Shown here one piece after another: positions 1 through 7,248 of a stretch of 64,000 nt of DNA. Made by a program: the position numbers and the translations under genes. The stretch comes from an uncultured Haliea sp. GTDB lineage: Bacteria > Pseudomonadota > Gammaproteobacteria > Pseudomonadales > Halieaceae. Position 1 is the stretch's first letter. Every line of letters begins with the position of its first letter. The notes below the pieces were generated by a model. It was not told where the DNA came from, did no database searches, and saw only the letters and a program-made list of their open reading frames with translations. The DNA lies in contig CAJXUQ010000013.1 in NCBI GenBank assembly GCA_913061145.1, forward strand, positions 1 through 64,000, read 5' to 3'.

Positions 1-138
1 GCAGCTTGCCCTCTAACCAACTCGTCAAGAGTTGCACTTACAAATTGAATTCACGAGGCAATATTAGTTGCTATAGCTGTTGGGTTAAGGCTTAGGTCTA
101 AATTAGCTTTAATCGTTAGCTGGTTTTACACCATCATC

Positions 139-366
139 TTGGCGGTTGCAGCTCTTCGGTGGGGTTTAGACATGATTGTTGAGGGTGCAAAATCCGAGAG
201 TAACATCATGGGTTATGTTGGCTGGGCGCATGTCCCTTTGTCTGTAGGTATTGGCATAATTGCCACATATTTCCTATTTAATAAAGAGCTGGCTAATTTT
301 ATTGGCCCAGTGCCAAAAACCTCTAACAAGTCAAAGCAGCAAGGGCCTACGGCCGGGACGCGCTAA
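139..366 (+). CDS. Small putative membrane protein, first cassette gene
   Basis: I do not recognise this protein of about 75 residues. It is read here from a TTG; the first in-frame ATG is at 172. A hydrophobic stretch spans roughly residues 29-47 and would cross the membrane once; the tail is short, basic and glutamine-rich. The codons just upstream (112-138) are also hydrophobic and open, limited by a stop at 109-111, so the true 5' end may be longer, use a non-standard start, or be damaged. A short attC-like palindrome overlaps the stop, which is typical of a cassette gene. Function unknown. Confidence 0.4.
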   Translation: MAVAALRWGLDMIVEGAKSESNIMGYVGWAHVPLSVGIGIIATYFLFNKELANFIGPVPKTSNKSKQQGPTAGTR

Positions 367-393
367 CGCGCGCCCCTGTTTGAGGCGTTGGGC
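362..393 (+). repeat. Short attC-like recombination site (degenerate)
   Basis: A CTAACGC arm (363-369) can pair with GCGTTGG (385-391) to form a seven-pair hairpin with one G-T pair, and the right side is a perfect GTTRRRY core box (GTTGGGC, 387-393). At about 32 bp it is shorter than usual attC sites (about 55-140 bp), so it is probably decayed or deleted. Its place at the end of the preceding ORF supports an integron origin. Confidence 0.35.
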
Positions 394-429
394 GACACGT
401 GCAGGGACGAACCGTAGGGAGAACAAATC

Positions 430-699
430 ATGGCATTGATCAAATGCTCAGAGTGCGACAACGATGTATCAGACAAGGCTGCGGCGTGCCCGAAATGTGG
501 CGCACCCGTCGCTGGCGTCAAGTCAAAAGCAGCACCATCCGCTGCAAAGACTGTGAAAAGAGCGGGTGGAATTTGGGAGGCTATCGGCACGCTACTCATT
601 ATCGCGAGCATCCCAGCCTGCGTAGCTGACAACACCGGCCTTGGAGGTACATTGGCAGTGATAGGCTTTGTGGTCTTTATCATCGGTCGTTTCAACTAG
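430..699 (+). CDS. Zinc-ribbon small membrane protein
   Basis: An 89-residue protein that starts with a treble-clef zinc ribbon: Cys6-x2-Cys9 and Cys20-x2-Cys23, the last followed by GAP, the common bacterial zinc_ribbon pattern. A basic linker (about 30-45) leads into two hydrophobic segments (about 47-62 and 70-88), so the ribbon should lie in the cytoplasm at the inner membrane. The ATG is preceded by AGGGAG at a good distance. It shares a cassette with the next exported protein, since no attC lies between them. Specific role unknown; such proteins are frequent integron-cassette cargo. Confidence 0.65.
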   Translation: MALIKCSECDNDVSDKAAACPKCGAPVAGVKSKAAPSAAKTVKRAGGIWEAIGTLLIIASIPACVADNTGLGGTLAVIGFVVFIIGRFN

Positions 700-711
700 G
701 GAAACGCTCGA

Positions 712-734
712 CATCGAAGGCTGGGGCTTCGATG
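712..734. repeat. Hairpin between two cassette genes
   Basis: CATCGAAG (712-719) and CTTCGATG (727-734) form a perfect 8 bp inverted repeat with a 7 nt loop in the gap between the zinc-ribbon gene and the exported-protein gene. No T-run follows, so it is not a standard terminator. It could stabilise or partition the bicistronic transcript. Confidence 0.45.
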
Positions 735-757
735 ACAGAAAGAAGGAGAATGAAATT

Positions 758-1390
758 ATGGGAACCAAATTTCCCGAAGTTGCGCGATATGCACTCTTAG
801 TTGCGGGCCTTATCGTTTCCGGCACTGCCAGCGCTACCAAGTGGATTTACAAGCAAGATTCGGAGGCGTTGACCGACAAGCAGTATTCTTTTGCTGCTGG
901 ATTCGCGTTCGATTATGAGTACAACAATGACTTTACCGTTTCCTTTCAATGCACCGAGGGTAAGGTGCGGTTCGAGATCAATGCTGACACCTTGATCACC
1001 TCGAAAGGCAAAGATTTCCCCTTTGCATACCGTGTCGATAAACGTGAATCTCGACAAATATCCATGCGCACATTCTCAAATGAGAATCAAGGCGGCTACA
1101 CATACGACAACGTTAAAAGAATAGCCAGGGATATCCTGGGCGGCAGCCAAATGTTCGTTCGAGCAGTAGCTTGGGATAATGACTATCTGGAAGCTCAAAT
1201 TTCGCTGTCCGGGTCAGACAGTGCCATTCGTAATGTTTTCCGAGATTGTGGCGAGAGCTTGGACTCTGGTGCATCTGCGAAGAAGGCTGATTACTCTTTA
1301 AATGATTTCACCAGCTCATTCAAAAAGCTCACGCCTGCGCAGCAAAATAAGGTGCTTGAGCAAATCAAAAGCATCATGAGTCGGTACTAG
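758..1390 (+). CDS. Exported protein of unknown function, VasI/TagO-like at best
   Basis: A 210-residue protein from the ATG at 758, which has AAGGAG nine bases upstream; an upstream GTG at 668 is rejected because it lacks a site and would bury the signal peptide. Residues 1-25 are a clear Sec signal peptide ending in TASA before TKWIYK. The mature part mixes beta-type strands with two cysteines (in FQCTEG and RDCGES). The overall look (exported, 'W-x-Y' start, one disulfide) vaguely recalls the T6SS-associated VasI/TagO family, which I cannot confirm. No T6SS genes are nearby. Second gene of a two-gene cassette. Confidence 0.6.
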   Translation: MGTKFPEVARYALLVAGLIVSGTASATKWIYKQDSEALTDKQYSFAAGFAFDYEYNNDFTVSFQCTEGKVRFEINADTLITSKGKDFPFAYRVDKRESRQISMRTFSNENQGGYTYDNVKRIARDILGGSQMFVRAVAWDNDYLEAQISLSGSDSAIRNVFRDCGESLDSGASAKKADYSLNDFTSSFKKLTPAQQNKVLEQIKSIMSRY

Positions 1391-1400
1391 GCGGGGTGTC

Positions 1401-1497
1401 GCCCAACAAATCGTCGCAGCGGACGTTTGACCCGCCGCCCATTTTTGCTGCCGCAAAAACGGTCGTCGCCTCAAACGCCGCTGAACTCAGGCGTTAT
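1401..1497 (+). repeat. attC site (integron cassette recombination site)
   Basis: Opens with GCCCAAC (1401-1407) and closes with GCGTTAT (1491-1497), the two outer core boxes. Inside, the arms GTCGCAGCGGACGTTTGA and TCAAACGCCGCTGAA are imperfect inverted repeats, and a central loop (around 1441-1460) contains its own TGCTGCCGCAAAA-type palindrome. The 97 bp length, the boxes and the position just after a stop codon make this the clearest attC in the window. Confidence 0.85.
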
Positions 1498-1540
1498 AAG
1501 TAAAAACAGCCTTTCGAAATGAGAGAATATTGAGTAAATA

Positions 1541-1741
1541 ATGCTTGAATTTCTTAAAGATCTGGTAAGGGAAGGCATTGGCGCAATCGTCAAATTCGTG
1601 ATTGCTTTCGGTGTCGGCACTGGGGCTGGCGCAGTTGTTTGCTGGTACTACGGCATTCCCTTAGAGTTTTCTATTATCGGGGGTATTCTCGTGCTTGGGA
1701 TTGCACTTGCCTTAGTGTCGGAATCAGGTTTTCTTTCCTAA
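1541..1741 (+). CDS. Small two-helix membrane protein (cassette gene)
   Basis: A 66-residue protein: an amphipathic N-terminus (residues 1-12), then two hydrophobic glycine-rich helices (about 13-35 and 43-62). No enzyme motif is visible. It lies 40 bp downstream of an attC and is followed by another, so it is the only gene of its cassette. The start ATG follows an A/T-rich leader with only a weak ribosome-binding site. I do not recognise the family; small holin-like or toxin-like proteins are possible but nothing in the sequence shows that. Confidence 0.5.
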   Translation: MLEFLKDLVREGIGAIVKFVIAFGVGTGAGAVVCWYYGIPLEFSIIGGILVLGIALALVSESGFLS

Positions 1742-1832
1742 AGGCTTCGAGTATCCATTTATCAAGCATGCGCTTTCCAGCATCATCCGCTACAGAAAAA
1801 CCGGTATCAGAAATCATGGGGAAGGCGAAAAA

Positions 1833-1958
1833 CATAACAAGTAGGTCAACTCGTTCGCCTTTGGCTCACTGGGACGTTCAACACTCCGCGGTGCCTCGCG
1901 CATGCCTTCGGCATTTTTGCGCAAGCTGTCGCTCCATGTTGAACGCCCGTTACCATGG
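1833..1958 (+). repeat. attC-like site
   Basis: CATAAC (1833-1838) begins the site; GGACGTTCAAC (about 1871-1881) pairs with GTTGAACGCCC (1939-1949), followed by GTTACC as the closing box. The central loop carries further complementarity (TGCGCAAGC region). At about 126 bp it resembles the long attC sites of chromosomal integrons. The right-hand edge is uncertain because GGCGTTCAA (1958-1966) is an alternative closing box. Confidence 0.65.
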
Positions 1959-2076
1959 GCGTTCAAATACGCCACCAACCACTGTCGCTGTCTGCCGAGG
2001 GAGTAAATGAAGTTAGAGTGACTTCAGCGGGGCTAAGGCTTATGCTCCTGGACTTCGTCAGTCAAGGAGCGCGCGT

Positions 2077-3336
2077 ATGAAATTCAGTTTTCCCGCCAGT
2101 CTTTTTATTGGGGCGCTGTTGATTTCGCTCATGCCTGCAAGCGCTGCCGCCGGAATCGCTGCACCGGAAATTGTAGTTGGTGACCTGAGTGTTAGCTGCG
2201 CCGAAGATCCAGGCTGTATGAACCGCTTCCACCCCGATATTCCAATGATTGCGGAAGCAGCACCCGGCCAACGCATCGTTTTTAACAGTCGTGATGCTTT
2301 CGATCTGACTCTCGCCCCGGACAAGTTTTCAAGCGCTAAGACCAATCCCCGGAAAGGTGTCGGAATCGTCCATGCATTGACTGGACCGGTCGCTATCAAA
2401 GGAGCCAAAGCGGGCGACGTGTTGGCCGTAACCATCGAGAGTCTCGAGCCTGCCAAAGTCGGCTGGACTCAAGCCGGGCCATTGGGTTTTGCCTCCGACC
2501 AATTTGGAACCGACGAGCTCTTTGTAGTCTGGCGTTTAAGCGAAGACTATGCGGTTAGCGACGCTCTGCCAGGTGTGCGTATTCCAAACCGCAGTTTTCC
2601 AGGTGTCGTGACGACTCTGCCAGACAAGGAATTACTCGCGGTCGTGCTCGCACGCGAAACACAACTGCTCGAATCGGGCGGCACCGTATTTAACCCGGAC
2701 CCTGACGAGGCCAAGCCTGCATCGTTGTGTGGAATTGGGTCAAGTAAATCGTCTGAGTGCCTGCGAACGGTTCCACCGCGAGAGCACGGCGGGAACATGG
2801 ACATCCGCTACATCACGACTGGCACCACCGTTTATCTGCCATGCCTGGTTGATGGTTGCGGTCTCGCGGTTGGCGATTTTCATTATGCGCAGGGCGATGG
2901 AGAAGTCGCCGGAACAGCGATCGAGATGGGCGGTAGTATGACTGTCACCGCTCGCATAGCCGAAAACCCGCCGAATCTGTTTCATGGCCCTCACTACGAG
3001 GGTCCCGCGTCGGTGCTGACAATTCCGTCGAATCGATTCTACGCCGTTACCGGTATTCCGGTGAAAGACACAGGCGTCGTTCCATCGGATCTCGCCTATC
3101 TGGACTCCCCGAAAATTGCGGGTCTTACCAATCTGTCCGGCAGCATCAATCTTGCGGCTCGGAACGCTCTGGCCGCCATGATTGACTACATCGTGTCGGA
3201 GTATGGTTATGATCGAGCTCAGGCTTATATTATCGCGAGTGTTGCCGTTGATATGCGGATCGCGCAACTTGTGGATGTCCCAAACGTTGGTGTGACTGCC
3301 GTGCTGCCGTTGGACATTTTTGTCGGACGCGACTAG
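2077..3336 (+). CDS. Exported acetamidase/formamidase family protein
   Basis: A 419-residue protein of the FmdA/AmdA family, which hydrolyses formamide or acetamide to ammonia and the acid. Residues 1-25 form a Sec signal peptide ending ASAAAG, so this member acts in the periplasm, unlike the cytoplasmic classical enzymes. Family hallmarks are visible: the GPVAIKGAKAGDVLAV segment, a long GNMDIRYITTGTTVYLPCLVDGCGLAVGDFH-type core around the middle (given in part only), and the C-terminal region with VDMRIAQLVD and GVTAVLP. SD AAGGAG lies 8 bp before the ATG. It is flanked by attC sites on both sides, so it is a cassette, unusually large for one. Confidence 0.8.
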   Translation: MKFSFPASLFIGALLISLMPASAAAGIAAPEIVVGDLSVSCAEDPGCMNRFHPDIPMIAEAAPGQRIVFNSRDAFDLTLAPDKFSSAKTNPRKGVGIVHALTGPVAIKGAKAGDVLAVTIESLEPAKVGWTQAGPLGFASDQFGTDELFVVWRLSEDYAVSDALPGVRIPNRSFPGVVTTLPDKELLAVVLARETQLLESGGTVFNPDPDEAKPASLCGIGSSKSSECLRTVPPREHGGNMDIRYITTGTTVYLPCLVDGCGLAVGDFHYAQGDGEVAGTAIEMGGSMTVTARIAENPPNLFHGPHYEGPASVLTIPSNRFYAVTGIPVKDTGVVPSDLAYLDSPKIAGLTNLSGSINLAARNALAAMIDYIVSEYGYDRAQAYIIASVAVDMRIAQLVDVPNVGVTAVLPLDIFVGRD

Positions 3337-3442
3337 TGCAATTTGCTGATGGTTCGAGCGGCCGCCGTTGGCAGATGGCCGACGTTTGAGTTGCTTTTGG
3401 TGAAGCGGGTGCGCTCAGATAGAAGGTTTGCGGCACATTGCC

Positions 3443-3541
3443 CCATAACAAGTCATTGCGGCTGACAAGTGACCCTGCCGGTGTCCTGGCTATCGCCAGA
3501 ACCTCGTCAGCCTCAATCGGAGCTGGATGTTGGCGTTATGT
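3443..3541 (+). repeat. attC site
   Basis: CCATAAC opens and GCGTTATGT closes (3533-3541). Internal arms such as TCATTGCGGCTGAC (near 3452) and GTCAGCC (near 3506) are complementary, and the centre GGTGTCCTGGCTATCGCCAGAACC folds as a hairpin. It ends the acetamidase cassette. Confidence 0.8.
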
Positions 3542-3561
3542 GTACCCCTGGCGGAGCTCTT

Positions 3562-3648
3562 ATGGAGCGAAAAGAGTGTTTCTCGGTATCCCTAATTTCA
3601 ACAGTCATTCCAATTAGGACTCTTTCTAAACGTGACCCGCACATATAA
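3562..3648 (+). CDS. Candidate 28-residue micro-ORF, sole coding content of a mini-cassette
   Basis: Between the attC sites ending at 3541 and starting at 3643 the cassette has only one sensible + strand ORF. It begins at ATG 3562, with GGAG 5-6 bases upstream, and encodes 28 residues starting MERKECFSVS. Its TAA stop (3646-3648) is part of the opening attC box ATATAAC, the arrangement usual for real cassette genes. The peptide is basic at the end, with a hydrophobic centre. No family is recognisable, and a non-coding or promoter cassette remains possible. Confidence 0.4.
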   Translation: MERKECFSVSLISTVIPIRTLSKRDPHI

Positions 3649-3729
3649 CAAGAAGCGGCAGTGCACCCCTGGTGAGCCGGACGGCGAAACCGTTGCCCGG
3701 TTTGGCCGCCGCTGCGTCAGGCGTTAGGT
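3643..3729 (+). repeat. attC site
   Basis: ATATAAC (3643-3649) opens the site and GTTAGGT (3723-3729) closes it. The arms AAGAAGCGGCAG and CGCCGCTGCGTCAGGC are complementary, and GGCGAAACCGTTGCC in the centre forms the loop end. Length 87 bp. Together with the preceding site it bounds a cassette of roughly 190 bp. Confidence 0.8.
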
Positions 3730-3735
3730 GTCCGT

Positions 3736-4251
3736 ATGGCAGTCGCACTGATTCTTCCAAACCCTGAGTACGAGCAAAGCTACGGCGAATACATCGTCGA
3801 ACTGGACGATGAGGAACGCTACCCGTTCCCATTGGATTTCGAGCACAACGATTTCGCGGCGCTCCTGCATCGTCTTGATGATTTCACTATGGGGATCAAC
3901 ATTCCTGAGGGATTTGTCCCGAGTTCAACGTTCTGGCTCGTTGAGGGCGGCGAGATCATCGGCGTCTCGAACCTGCGCCACTATCTGAATGAAGGAATCA
4001 GGCGTTGTGGTGGCCATATAGGATTAGGCATTCGGCCGTCGTATCGAGGCAGGGGTCTAGGCAATGTCCTGATGGCCCTCACAATCCAAGAGGCGCGAAA
4101 GCGCGGGATCGGAGAGCTTCATATCCATTGCCACAAAGCCAATGAGGCGTCGACTCGAATGATCATCAGCAATGGTGGAGTGTTTGATTCGGAAGTCGAG
4201 GATGGGGAACCAGCAGAAATTGTTCGAAGATATGTGGTTGCGGCCACTTAA
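3736..4251 (+). CDS. GNAT family N-acetyltransferase (cassette gene)
   Basis: A 171-residue GCN5-related acetyltransferase that should transfer acetyl from acetyl-CoA to an unknown amine. The core is visible: strand GGEIIGVSNLRHYL, then HIGLGIRPSYRGRGLGNVLM, which contains the R/Q-x-x-G-x-G CoA-binding loop (RGRGLG), and later HCHKANEASTRMI with the usual NxAS helix. The ATG begins only six bases after the attC closing box, so there is almost no leader in the cassette and the ribosome site must come from the attC sequence. It ends at CTTAAC, probably the start of its own, decayed, attC. Confidence 0.8.
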   Translation: MAVALILPNPEYEQSYGEYIVELDDEERYPFPLDFEHNDFAALLHRLDDFTMGINIPEGFVPSSTFWLVEGGEIIGVSNLRHYLNEGIRRCGGHIGLGIRPSYRGRGLGNVLMALTIQEARKRGIGELHIHCHKANEASTRMIISNGGVFDSEVEDGEPAEIVRRYVVAAT

Positions 4252-4649
4252 CGAGCGTTCCAGTGGGGCGGAATCAACAATTTCTGCCATTTAGCGCGGG
4301 TGGATAAATTTTGGAGTAGAGCGCGCCAAAGTGCTGGCCAGGGCTCTTAAGTGCCATCCGTCGGTGCTCGTATTTCCGGGCTGGGATGCAAGCGTTGAAT
4401 CCGCAGCAGAACAAGTCGAGCTACCTAACGGTAAGCGTTTCGAGTCTCGACGATCCGAATTTAGTTGTACCGCGGTACCACATCCACACAAGTCAAAGAG
4501 TGGAATGGCATAGGGTAGATGATTCGCTACCGAAATATGCTGACAGTCGGAGCAACGCATAACCAGGCCATGTTGCGCATAACTTTCAGTTGCCGCAGCT
4601 CAAGGTGCCAGGCCGCAGAATGTGGCTGGCGTAATAGTTGGGAGTCGAA
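4252..4649. other. Gene-poor stretch between cassettes
   Basis: About 400 bp with no gene I can defend. A 60-codon open frame at 4331-4513 (+) has no good ribosome-binding site and no recognisable protein. The stretch starts at CTTAAC right at the GNAT stop, which looks like an opening attC box whose partner is not nearby. It ends in the attC-like palindrome at 4577-4643. It may be a decayed cassette or a long degenerate attC. Confidence 0.4.
4577..4643 (+). repeat. Weak attC-like site before the GFA gene
   Basis: GCATAAC (4577-4583) could be the opening box and GTTGGGA (4637-4643) fits the GTTRRRY closing box; the arms TTGCCGCAGC and GGCCGCAGAA/GGCTGGCG are only partly complementary. Position before a cassette-type gene supports it; arm pairing is poor. 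Confidence 0.35.
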
Positions 4650-4979
4650 ATGATCCGAGGGAGTTGTCATTGTGGTGCCACTGGCTGGCAGTTTGAGGGT
4701 AAGCCAGATGGCGCGACTATTTGTAACTGCACGGTGTGCAGACGGTACGGTGTCTTGTGGGCCTATGATTTCGAAGATGAGGGTATCAGGGTCAGGGGGA
4801 GTACGCAGGTTTATATCCGGGGCGATTCGATCGAGTTTCACTTCTGTCCGGTATGCGGTTGCGTCGTGTGTGTTCTGGTCAACAATTCCCGGACACTTTT
4901 TTCAGCGAGTTTTCGTACTCCACCGGTGACAGATCACCGGCTGCTGAAGTGGTTGAATGGATGTGACCAACCCAGTTAA
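4650..4979 (+). pseudogene. GFA-fold (CENP-V/GFA) protein truncated by the IS3 element
   Basis: The first 75 residues are a good GFA domain (glutathione-dependent formaldehyde-activating enzyme/CENP-V fold, zinc-binding): GSCHCGA, then CNCTVCRRYG and FHFCPVCGCVVC supply the zinc cysteines. After CVVC the protein loses the family pattern, and the last five residues and the stop are encoded by the terminal repeat of the IS3 element that begins at 4962. The normal C-terminal third (compare the intact 130-residue paralogue at 8878) is missing. ATG 4650 has GGAG nine bases upstream. Likely non-functional, and once a cassette gene. Confidence 0.7.
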
Positions 4980-5008
4980 GGATAATACCCTGAAACTGGA
5001 GGTTGGAA

Positions 5009-5302
5009 ATGACCACAAGAAAGCAGTACTCGAAAGAATTCAAGCTGGACGCTATCAGCCTGGTGCTAGAGCAGGGTTATTCACGGTCAGAGGCGGCGCG
5101 TAGCCTGGAGATCAATGCCAACATGCTTGGGCGTTGGCTCAAAGAGCACGCGGCACCCGAGGGGCAGGCGTTCCGGGGCAATGGCAAGCTGACAGCGGAG
5201 CAGTTGGAGATCCGTCAATTGCGGGAGGAAAATCGCCGACTGAAGATGGAGAAAGAAATCTTAAAAAAGGCGACGGTCTTCTTTGCCAAGGAAACGCGGT
5301 GA
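5009..5302 (+). CDS. IS3-family transposase subunit OrfA
   Basis: A 97-residue DNA-binding subunit of the IS3 transposase. It has a helix-turn-helix in residues 1-50 (KEFKLDAISLVLEQGYSRSEAARSLEI...), followed by a leucine-zipper region (EQLEIRQLREENRRLKMEKEILKKA) used for dimerisation. ATG 5009 has GGAGG upstream; the TTG at 5003 is not needed. The end overlaps orfB by four bases (GTGA), and a slippery heptamer before the stop allows an OrfAB fusion. It is intact. Confidence 0.9.
   Translation: MTTRKQYSKEFKLDAISLVLEQGYSRSEAARSLEINANMLGRWLKEHAAPEGQAFRGNGKLTAEQLEIRQLREENRRLKMEKEILKKATVFFAKETR
5263..5269 (+). promoter_or_regulatory. -1 ribosomal frameshift site A_AAA_AAG
   Basis: In the orfA frame the sequence reads TTA AAA AAG, placing the slippery heptamer A AAA AAG exactly in register. 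A -1 slip moves ribosomes into the orfB frame (…GDGLLCQGN…), giving the OrfAB transposase. This is the known IS3-family mechanism. Confidence 0.85.
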
Positions 5303-5999
5303 AGTACGCGTTCATCACCCAGCACAAGAAGGCCTGGCCAGTCGACGTGATGAGTCGACTCCTGGGTGTCAGCCGCAATGCCTACTATCGGCAGTGCCAA
5401 CGTCAGCGAGACAGACTGCCGGATCCCGAACACGAGGCGATGATTGCAGCAGTGAAGGAAGTCGCCAAAGGTAGCTGCGACAGCTATGGGTCTCGGCGGA
5501 TGAAGCGCGCCCTGAACGCCCTGGGCCATCCCGTGGGCCGACGCAAGGCCCGGTCGCTGATGCGCGAGGCTGGCGTCAAAGCCCGGTACCGAAAGAAATA
5601 CAAGGTGACAACCAACAGCGATCACAAACAGCCGGTGTTCGACAATGTGCTGGCCCGGGAATTTACCGCCTCCGTACCAGACCAGGCGTACGTGACTGAC
5701 ATCACTTATATCTGGACCCGGGAAGGCTGGCTGTACCTGACTGTGTTCATCGATCTGTTCAGCCGTCGTGTGGTGGGCTGGAGCATGGATTCGCGGATGA
5801 AGGCCAGGCTGGTGACGGATGCGCTACGCATGGCGGTCTGGCAGCGGCGACCGAGGGCGGGATTGATAGTGCATTCAGACCGAGGCTCTCAATACGCCAG
5901 CAAAGCCTACCGGCGCTTGCTGGAGGCTAATGGCTTTATTGGCAGCATGAGCCGCAAGGGAGACTGCTGGGACACTCAGTCTACTATGCTGATGAACAT

Positions 6000-6165
6000 C
6001 ATGCCGATCTGACCCGTGCTGGGATTGGCTCTTTATGCCTTTGCGTTGACCTGTCGATTGGTATTGATGTTCTCCGGGTGTATCCGGGCCTGGCGCTTGT
6101 GACCTAATAGGAGCTTTGTACTGCACCGTGAGTGTCCTGTCCTGCGACCAGAACTGGTGATGCCC
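6000..6165 (+). ncRNA. Predicted IS110 bridge RNA with target and donor guide loops
   Basis: The leader upstream of the transposase has the two-loop plan known for IS110-group (IS621-like) bridge RNAs. Target loop: stem CCGATC (6004-6009) with GATTGG (6056-6061). The left guide TGCTGGGA (6017-6024) is identical to target bases 5965-5972, just left of the core. Then comes a GGC/GCC hairpin (6027-6039), and the right guide TTGCGTTG (6041-6048) pairs over eight positions (three wobble) with CAATGCGG at 7260-7267. Donor loop: ATAGGAGC (6107-6114) is identical to the element's right end (7250-7257), and TGAGTG (6129-6134) is the exact complement of CACTCA at its left end (5973-5978). RNA ends are estimates. 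Confidence 0.75.
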
Positions 6166-6186
6166 CGATAATCAGGAGGCAGACCC

Positions 6187-7248
6187 ATGCGAGGGAAACA
6201 CATCGATAGCGAAGTCATCCTGGGGGTTGATACCCACCTGGATATTCATGTGGCAGCAGCGATAAATGGCGCAGGTATATTGCTTGGCACTCGATCTATC
6301 TCAGTTAGCTCAACAGGGTATTTAGATCTCATTGATTGGGCATCTTCATTGGGCCATATTCGGCGTGCGGGTGTTGAGGGAACAGGCACCTATGGGGCTG
6401 CATTGGCCGACGCGCTAAAAGGACATGGGATAACAGTTTTTGAAGTTAACCGGTCGGATCGGGCAAAGAGACGGCTACAAGGTAAATCCGACCCCACTGA
6501 TGCAGAGAATGCAGCCAGGGCAGTTTTATCAGGTACGGCTACGGCAACACCGAAGAATCACTCGGGAGCATGTGAAGCAATGCGGATTGCTTCAGTTGCC
6601 AGACGAAGCGCTGTGAAAGCTAGAACGCAAGCGATAAACCAGATTCGCGCATTGCTGGTCAGTGCGCCACAGGACGTGCGTGAGAAATTATGGCGGGTTA
6701 AAGCCCAGGACTGCGTAAATGCCTGTTTGAGAATGCGTGGGCTGGGTATCACCCCCCACTTATCGACACTTGCCGTTGCTCTGAAATCCATCGCCAAGAG
6801 ATGGCAGTTTCTGTCGAAAGAAGTGGCCCACCTGGATGCAGAACTAGATCGCTTAACAAGAATCCATGCGAGCAAACTGCGATCCCGGTTTGGGGTTGGG
6901 CCCAATACTGCTGCGACTCTCCTTTCTGTTGCCGGCGATAATCCAGATCGCCTGAAGAGTGAAGCTTCTCTTGCGGCGCTATGCGGTGTGAACCCGCTCC
7001 CAGCATCATCAGGTAAAACCGTTCGACACCGTCTAAACCGAGGGGGAAGCAGGGCAGCGAACAATGCACTTTGGACCATCGCCATGGTTCGCATGCGTAG
7101 TGATCCCAGAACAAGGGTTTATGTACAACGACGCACAGGGGAAGGGCTTTCTACCAAAGAGATTCATCGTTGTCTGAAGCGATATATTGCTAGAGAGTTG
7201 TATCCGATAATTACTGCGGAGCTGAGTGAGCTACAGGCCGTTTCTTGA
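6187..7248 (+). CDS. IS110-family transposase (RNA-guided bridge recombinase)
   Basis: A 353-residue recombinase. N-terminal DEDD (RuvC-like) domain: Asp15 in LGVDTH, Glu64 in GVEGTG, Asp102 and Asp105 in KSDPTDAENAA. C-terminal Transposase_20 domain: LAALCGVNPLPASSGKTVRH contains the conserved serine pair (Ser274/Ser275), one of which should be the nucleophile, followed by the basic NRGGSRAANNAL helix. Start ATG 6187 has CAGGAGG upstream. The gene looks intact, so the element may be mobile. Its partner is the RNA from the upstream leader. Confidence 0.93.
   Translation: MRGKHIDSEVILGVDTHLDIHVAAAINGAGILLGTRSISVSSTGYLDLIDWASSLGHIRRAGVEGTGTYGAALADALKGHGITVFEVNRSDRAKRRLQGKSDPTDAENAARAVLSGTATATPKNHSGACEAMRIASVARRSAVKARTQAINQIRALLVSAPQDVREKLWRVKAQDCVNACLRMRGLGITPHLSTLAVALKSIAKRWQFLSKEVAHLDAELDRLTRIHASKLRSRFGVGPNTAATLLSVAGDNPDRLKSEASLAALCGVNPLPASSGKTVRHRLNRGGSRAANNALWTIAMVRMRSDPRTRVYVQRRTGEGLSTKEIHRCLKRYIARELYPIITAELSELQAVS

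Noticed and set aside
1..138. An attC site at the window start
   Set aside because: CTCTAAC near 12 and GTTGGGT at 79-85 could be outer boxes, but the arms between them do not pair convincingly, so it is not listed.
1639..2010. A 123-codon + frame over the second attC site
   Set aside because: It overlaps the small membrane protein in another frame and then runs through the attC palindrome; low-quality composition and no start signal.
4331..4513. A 60-codon frame in the gene-poor cassette
   Set aside because: No ribosome-binding site and no recognisable features. Kept only as a remark on the 4252-4649 stretch.
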